Origin: Moniliophthora roreri
Taxonomy: Eukaryota; Basidiomycota; Agaricomycetes; Agaricales; Marasmiaceae
DNA length: 64,000 nt
Direction of reading: 5' to 3'
Assembly (NCBI GenBank): GCA_001466705.2
Contig: LATX02000212.1
Span: 124,001 to 188,000, forward strand
In this document: piece by piece, positions 57,590 to 64,000 of the stretch
Layout: each line of letters opens with the position of its first letter
How positions within the stretch are numbered: position 1 is the first letter of the stretch
The notes under the pieces: generated by a model
Databases searched by the model: none
What the model saw: the letters and a program-made list of their open reading frames with translations, nothing else
What the model was told of the DNA's origin: nothing
Translations under genes and position numbers: made by a program

Positions 57590-59640
57590 AGGATCACGTT
57601 GTGTTCAGGGACGAGTTCTGACTCGTTAGACTGCCAAAGACCGGAGATGCCTTTTTGTTGGATGAAGCATTCGTTTCGGTTAAGATGATTGAAAATAGAC
57701 GAGAAAATGAATAGCGACCCCAGGTGAGGTCTTAGCAGGCTGAAAGTCACCAAAGTGTGAAAATTGAGTTGCTCATAGTAAAGGCGTACTACACACCAAT
57801 CATGATCAATAAATTCATAAAGTTCTCTAGTTTACCCGAAGTCCCGGAGTGCAGCTAGAAACATTCTGCAAAGTGATTCGTGCGGTGAATGAAGTGACGA
57901 TGTGCAGGTGGTCGTGGTGGAGAGCAGGAATTCGTCGATTGAACTTGATCACGAACCATCACTATCTCAGTGAAGTAGGGTTGTTATAGCCCATCGGTAC
58001 GTCTTCTCCTTCGTGACTTTTTCCAAGTGAGCTGATAGCTTAGTAGGTGGCAGCATGTTGATCATCATTTATGGGGCCAAGAATCAACTACTGTTCCAAA
58101 ATGCCTTTGCGGATACCTTCGACTCTTTGCACATCTGCTACATACCCAACACATAAGACGCGTGTCACCCAATTCCTCGTCTTCATCCTCTGACGGGGCT
58201 GTCGTCGTCTCTGTGATATGATCCCCAATCTGGACCTCCGTCGCGTCTTTTCAATGGAGCATGTGCAGGAGAATCCTTGGCTTCAAGTAGTCGGTACATG
58301 CGTGTTCCCATCACCTTTGCAAGTATCTGAATCATCAATCTCTGTATTAGATCATCTTGTACGGTTCTCCTGCCGAACATGGAGAAAACCTCTGAAATCA
58401 CACAAAAGCATCTCCAAGTTTAAGGATGAATTACTCATCATCCTCATCTGTGTGTCTCTATCGATGAAGCTGGAAGCCAAGTTCACCGCCTGGTCTCATC
58501 CTGTCTCATCATGATGAACCAACGACTATGGCTTTCGTAGTCTTTAACCACTGAGATGCGCGTCTCCCAATGGTCTACGTGGTGCTTCAAGTCTTTCTTC
58601 CCTTTTTTCCTCACGTATCGGGTTTAGAGGCAGCGGGTTCGGGGTGTTGTGGTTTACGCTTGAGCTGGATAGATGAATATACGTCACCTGGGATTACGCA
58701 GGATGGTACGTTTCCCTCTTTATTCTTATTTCGAGACCTGCAATTTCTAATCTAGTACTCACCACCATCACGCGCCCCTATTCCATTTCAGGCCAGAAGC
58801 AAACGGAATAGCGAGCTCGCCACACGAAACCAGGAGAAGCAGAAACACTTAACTCAACGCATACGGCCCTCCAAATCCCTAGTTTATATCCAACCTTTTG
58901 CATTCCATCGAATGTCGCACCATCACCCGAGTCATTGGCGAATGAAGTGGAGATGACGTTTGTTACCGAACAGCATGTGTGATAGTAGTATTTGGGGTGC
59001 TTCGGCCTTAAGCTGGACTGATGGCTTTCATGCGTCCAGAATTTGCGAAGGATGAACGTCTTCTTGTCCTACCCCGCCTCGAGATCTCGCTCACGTTTTC
59101 TGACCTAGTACATGCCGTCGCTACTCGTTCTAATCTCAAATAATGCCTTTGCCGGAACGATGACGTCTGGTCGTCCAATTATATGCCGAGCGTGATAATG
59201 GGATTTGGGGCGTTTCGGCTTTGGTTTACTTTGGGCTGGATGGATACCTTACGCCTCCCAGGGTTTGCGAAGGATGTACGTCGTACGTCTTCCTGCCGTT
59301 CTTCTACTCGTGGTTCAAGGTCTTGCTCACGGTTTCTAATTCAGTACCCACCACCAATCGTTCCTGATGATAGAAGATGCATTTGGCGAAACGTAATGTA
59401 TGGAATAGCAGGCTTGCCGCATTGAAAACGACGCAACAACTCGACTCAACGCAATCTCAGACTCCAGTCGTGTTAATCAACCTGTTTGCATCCAACGGAA
59501 ACGTACCACCGCCATCCGAGTTATTGGTGAACGGATCGAAGATGGCTACGATGGCCGTCTTGTTGTCACAGTATGTTGTATGTTCGTATTAATCGATTGC
59601 ATCTCGCTAATCGTCCCTTACTAGTACCCCCTTATTTGAT
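57590..59640 (+). repeat. Degenerate dispersed repeats
   Basis: 57650-57800 resembles 54300-54450 (GCATTCGTT, CTTAGCAGGCT, ACTACACACCA). 58600-58720 resembles 50900-51000. 58980-59080 and 59200-59290 resemble each other (GGGGTGCTTCGG or GGGGCGTTTCGG, then TTTGCGAAGGATG). No gene supported in this stretch. Confidence 0.5.
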
Positions 59641-59755
59641 GGGAAGGCGGCTTTCCTCGGAGCCCGCAGAGAAAGACATCGATATTACATTCAGTTCCTG
59701 CCTATTGTTTATCGCAAGGAACTCATGACTTAGGGAGAGAGGCTGTTTTTTTGGT
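59640..59755 (+). repeat. Direct repeat, left copy
   Basis: GCCCGCAGAGAAAGAC through CGCAAGGAACTC recurs at about 63825-63895 in the same orientation, continuing to GAGAAGCTGGTTTGGTA. The pair brackets the polygalacturonase gene. Confidence 0.6.
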
Positions 59756-60404
59756 ATGCCACCATCCGTCTCAATGAGCATCTCCAGCTCATCGCATTTC
59801 TCTATCCGAGGCAGAAATACACTTAACCATGTCCTCGGAGATCAAATTGATCAGGCCAACCAAATCATATCTATGGAAGCGGTTAACGTGCACGACGGGA
59901 AAGCGATAGAACGTATCATATTACAACTTCGAGGTGCAGCTAGTCTAAATTCTGCGAAAGGCTTAAACGCTGATTATTTGCGGTTTTACCTACGTGAAAA
60001 GGGGAGACATCATGTATAATGTATGAGAAGGACCCCGGTTCCGTGGTCCGTTCGGAATGGAGTTGGGTATGAGAGGATGAGAAGTTGGCTTGGGCCCAAA
60101 AGATTAAATCAGTTCACGAGACGATTCACATTATCGAGATTTATCCCAACCACCAAACCAAGTTCACCGTTGTAGTGTACGACTGTACATACCCATCAAT
60201 CTAAAATAGGTACTTCGTACACTCGAATAGAAAAATGTGTGTCCAGCACGGTTCAGAACGGGGGATTTCCCACCTTCACGAGTTTATGATATTATATTTG
60301 CACTGCAATCCGACCCAAAGAAAGGACTGTGAGCCAAAGGAAGGACTGTGACCTTAGACAGGCCATTATACTCATGGGATGTCGGACGTGCACTGCAGCC
60401 CGAC

Positions 60405-62208
60405 TCAATAACCCGGGCCACTAAAACCAACGATTTTGTTGAAGCCTCTAATGATGTTCCCCTTTCCGCCAGTAATCTTCAACCTTGACCAGTCCCAATT
60501 GCCTACGACCATCGATGAATATCATCTCCCCAAAGGCGCGGAAGTGAATAACGAACCTGTGCAAGTTCCAGGACCACAGTTGACAGCTACAGCATTAGCA
60601 CCATCCCCAACACTGATGGACGAGACTTCGCCGGAAAACGATATGTCCTGCAAGTGCATTTAGGTGAAATCTGGGGTACTGAAAGACAGGTACTTGCAGA
60701 TATCTTTACTCCATTTCCGGGTTTACCGAGTGTTGCTGGATATCCCTAGATGTCAGCATTTAGCATGCAGACAACTCGTTTGAGAAGTTAAAGGAACTCT
60801 AACCTGGTCAATGATCACACCAAACCTCTTGCACCCCGTTGCTGTGTTACCAGAGAAGGTGACACCCGATACCGATGCAGAATTGGCGTTCACCATGGTT
60901 TTGATTCGAAGAGCTTGGTCACTATCGAAGCATTCCTTACCACTCAAAAGGAGATAAAAAGGGCAAATCAAGTGAGAACTTACCTATCGATGATCTTGTT
61001 GTTAGTGATGTGAATGTCGCTGACGGCCGCACCACTTAAGATGGACCCCTAGACAACTATACTGAGAACTGATAGCCAAACAAGGTGAAGGTGTCCTACT
61101 ATTGCGATTCCATGCCCAAGACCGGTGCATGTATTTCTCGTGAAAGTGATATTGGAACCATTGCCGATCGCCATGCAGTCGTCCTGATTGTGGACAGTAC
61201 TAAACAAACAAGTCAGGCATAGAAAGTGGAAGAAGATAGACTCGGCAAATGTACCTATCAGAAATAATGAGATCTGATGCAGTGCAAAGAAACCCATCCG
61301 TATTGTGACCAGCAGCCTTTCCGCCGCTCTTTGGGTTGGGTGCATCACCCTCAGCTGTGAAACGTGAATAAGCCGGAGAAACGCAGAAAGAGAAACACGG
61401 ACAATTATCAACTGTAAGAGAAGTCATAAGGAGTGGTCCGGGATTAGCCACGGAATAAGCGCGAGCTGGTGAGTTGACGACTTTGACGCCCTTATATACG
61501 CCGGAAATCTCGATCCTACAAGATGGACATCAGCAGAAAGCACCAGTGTGAAACGCGCATACGAACCTCATCATAGGATCTGGCCTGGTCACGCCACTCA
61601 AGCCTTTTCCATCCTGTAGCGTGGTATGTAAGAGTCGAATACGGACGATTCAGCAGAGGGGTCACCTACCCAGTATTTGGGGCCATCACCATTGAATGTA
61701 TGCCCGTTACCGTTGACTGAGTCATCATTAGGACATTTCCTCTGTCCAAGGAGAGACACATACAAGTAATATCTTTGCCGCTGTAGGAATGTATTGGGTA
61801 AGCAAGGATTCGTACAGAAGAAACAACAAAGGTATACTTGACATTGAATAAGGGACCTTCCCAGTTCGCGACACCGAACGTAATGTCCCCGTCTGTGAAA
61901 TGTGAAATGACAATCGGCGACCAATTATTCTCACTCACCCATTTCCACCGTGGTTCCCTGAAGTAAAGGCAGTCTAAGAGTCTTTCCAGCAGGCACTGTG
62001 AAGCTTTTGATCTTTATTGTGGTGCATTTGACCGCTGCGGCGACGTCTATTCATTATACGATCAGTATATCTAGTCCAAGGACAATATGCTTGACTCACC
62101 ATTTAGTGAAGCAATGGTGCCAGTGCATGGCACACGCGGAAATACGGGAGAAGCAGCAGCTAGCCCTGCAAAAGCGACAGCGACGACAAGACCGATATTC
62201 GAAAACAT
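60405..62208 (-). CDS. Secreted endopolygalacturonase, glycoside hydrolase family 28
   Basis: About ten exons on the minus strand. ATG at 62206-62208 opens a signal peptide ([19 protein letters not shown]). The family signatures follow in order: [54 protein letters not shown] and RIKT, ending [16 protein letters not shown] and TGA at 60405-60407. The Asp residues of NTD and DD are catalytic; His of GHG and the RIKT basic residues bind substrate. It cleaves the homogalacturonan backbone of pectin outside the cell. Typical length for the family. No break noticed, though exon joints were set by eye. A nearby short frame at 59756-60019 is not a recognisable gene. Confidence 0.88.
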
Positions 62209-62289
62209 TTCTTCTTGCGACTCACAGAGTCGGGATGGGATTTAATTATGAAGACTCAAGAGGCGTGGATGATCCATCTTCTTTATAGG

Positions 62290-63350
62290 CAGACAACGGT
62301 TCGTAGGGACATTCAGAGTCATAGTAATTCCCGCTTCCCGCTACCCGCTAGGTAGTATTGGGCCTTGAAGCTTGAAGCTTGAGGCTTGATGGAAGGCGCG
62401 AAGTCTCCCGACACTTGGAAATCTCGACTGCTTGTCGCCTCGGCCGTTGCGTGAATCGTTCTGCCATGACAACATTGCGAACCCCCTTTTGTCCGGGCCG
62501 GTTGTGGCGAACCGGGCTTCTTCAGGCTTCTTCCTGCCTTCTCTACTTGGATGTATGTTTTCCTGTCCTTCTACTTCTGTATCGAGACCTCGCTCACGTT
62601 TGCTACCCACCACCACCACCACCAGTCGTTCCTGACAGATAATGAATCTGGTGAAACTTGTCAGGCAGTGGGTCAGCGTAATCCGCTGACAGGAACGAGT
62701 GCGTTTTTCTTTCAAATTGACCAAGCGCTAGGAGTGGTCTACAGGAATTCAGAACCTTCGGCCCCTCCGCGTTTCATATTGAATTTACCATCCGTCGTTC
62801 GAGAAAGGCAAAGAACAGTAGAGAACAGTTCTCTCGACGCTGATTCTAAACCCTTGCCACCGCAAGCGTGGGAGAGAATTTCAGGGCCAGATATTCCCGT
62901 ATTTGGATAAGACGACGATGGATTTTTGGCTCAGTGTAAACGATTGAGAAGGAGAATGGATAAATCTGAGCTCGTAACGAGGGAAATGCAATAGCAGGAT
63001 TACTGTATCGAGTGATAAATCCAGTCAGAATCCAGCCACAAGTCATCGGCCAACTACGATGGCCATCTCACCTGCTAACTACCCAATGATGGCTTCTTCG
63101 GAAGCCATTTCAGGCCCTACCTAAGGCCTATCTATAGGGCCTTTGCTATGTACGGGGGTCTCAGTTCTCTAAAGACGGGCTTACCTGGATATGGGTGAAG
63201 TTTTGCAGGCGCCAGGAACGTCTCTGACATGTTTTCCCATCAATGGAGATTCCGTTTCCCGTCTTCTAACTGCTATGTCAGCGTGCCTTATGTTCTCCGC
63301 TTCCTCCCTGCCCTTCTCCCGCCCCGAATATGTTCGCCTCCGCCTTCTAT
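62290..63350. other. Upstream region of the polygalacturonase; no gene supported
   Basis: Divergent short frames only (for example 62551-62910) without motifs. Contains a (CCA)n run at 62608-62625. It probably includes the polygalacturonase promoter. Confidence 0.35.
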
Positions 63351-63351
63351 A

Positions 63352-63634
63352 CAGTCGCGGCAAAAAAATTTGCAATGCCTTATTGAGTAAATCATTCACA
63401 CGGCCCCAAAAATTTCCCGAAATGGTTAGAGGCACATTACAGGCTCGACAAAAACCCTCAGCAAGACTATCTTTTTTGAGCACAATCAATTGTACCGTAT
63501 CATAGAAGCTTAAGACAGGAAGAAAGATTGAAGAAGATAATGATTATACAAAAGTATTTGTGTTGCAACGTGTTCCCAGTGCAGATGGGAAACTCCTTCC
63601 CAATAAGGCATTGCAAATTTTTTTGCCGCGACTG
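63352..63634. mobile_element. Tc1/mariner-type MITE, 283 bp
   Basis: Perfect 34-bp terminal inverted repeats (63352-63385 and 63601-63634) beginning CAGTCGCGGCAAAAAAA and ending GCAATGCCTTATTG on the inner side. TA lies on each side (63350-63351, 63635-63636). No transposase inside. Identical arms suggest recent insertion. Confidence 0.85.
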
Positions 63635-63799
63635 TATGTTTTTTCATGCCTTCCCTTTGTAAAATATTATGATTCACTTGGTTCAGAGAGGAGTTTATCC
63701 AGGCTGTCCAGTAAGCTGTAGAACAGGCCATCTTGCTGTCACGGTATGTTTGTATCAAAATTGCAGTGATCCTCACTACTTAGTAAACGATACCCTCTT

Positions 63800-63960
63800 T
63801 TTTGATAGCAGACGGAGACGGCTTCTTGGGGCCCGCAGAGAAAGACCTTGATGTTACATTCAGTTCCCGCCTATTGTTCATCGCAAGGAACTCGCGACAT
63901 AGTCTCCCCTAGGCGACTCATATATCCCGCGACTTGGGGAGAAGCTGGTTTGGTAGGTCA
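63800..63960 (+). repeat. Direct repeat, right copy
   Basis: Right partner of 59640-59755, about 85% similar over the shared part by eye. Confidence 0.6.
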
Positions 63961-64000
63961 GTCAGCAATTGCATTTACAGTAATACTTAGCTGAACCGTT

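Noticed and set aside
62608..62625. (CCA)n run coding a poly-His or poly-Pro segment
   Set aside because: The surrounding frames have no other support.

Overview
The window looks like nuclear DNA of a filamentous basidiomycete (Agaricomycotina-like). The evidence is intron-dense genes with 45-70 nt introns, Ty3/gypsy chromoviruses with chromodomain integrases, a seven-transmembrane gene of a type common in mushroom genomes, a fungal ubiquitin-like gene, and plant-cell-wall and formate metabolism genes. I could not name a species. Eight single Ns mark assembly joins, and several have the same sequence on both sides, so part of the layout is assembly artefact.

Layout. 1-4.7 kb: a decayed minus-strand Ty3/gypsy element with its 5' LTR, inserted in the integrase tail of an older gypsy copy. 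A tRNA-like gene follows. 6-16.3 kb: AT-rich, CpG-poor repeat land with six copies of a CACTA-ended non-autonomous DNA transposon, a gypsy integrase relic, a gag/LTR relic, and a solo LTR inserted in an exon of a multi-exon gene. 16.3-21 kb: a second dispersed, LTR-like repeat. 21.9-25 kb: a minus-strand seven-transmembrane gene and a block paralogous to 53.6-54.3 kb. 25-31 kb: weakly coding sequence. 31.8-34.2 kb: two diverged copies of a ubiquitin-like/zinc-ribbon gene; the second runs in frame into a 71-bp satellite. 34-48.5 kb: satellite arrays, gag-like relics and two CpG-rich, young chromovirus bodies (35.6-38.8 and 41.25-47.55 kb).

48.5-64 kb is gene-bearing euchromatin on better-balanced DNA: a secreted WD40-like beta-propeller gene (51.6-53.3), a formate dehydrogenase pseudogene lacking its NAD-binding glycine motif (55.1-56.5), a secreted family-28 polygalacturonase on the minus strand (60.4-62.2), degenerate dispersed repeats between them, and a perfect Tc1/mariner-type MITE near the right edge.

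The strongest biology is in the mobile DNA. All gypsy families here share a Tf1-style self-priming arrangement: an 11-nt primer-binding site complementary to the predicted mRNA 5' end. The young elements carry an extra zinc-finger ORF between integrase and 3' LTR that differs completely between subfamilies. The main 6.3-kb element is a mosaic of two subfamilies. Stops in the relics are almost all TGA at conserved arginine positions, which fits decay of methylated CpG.
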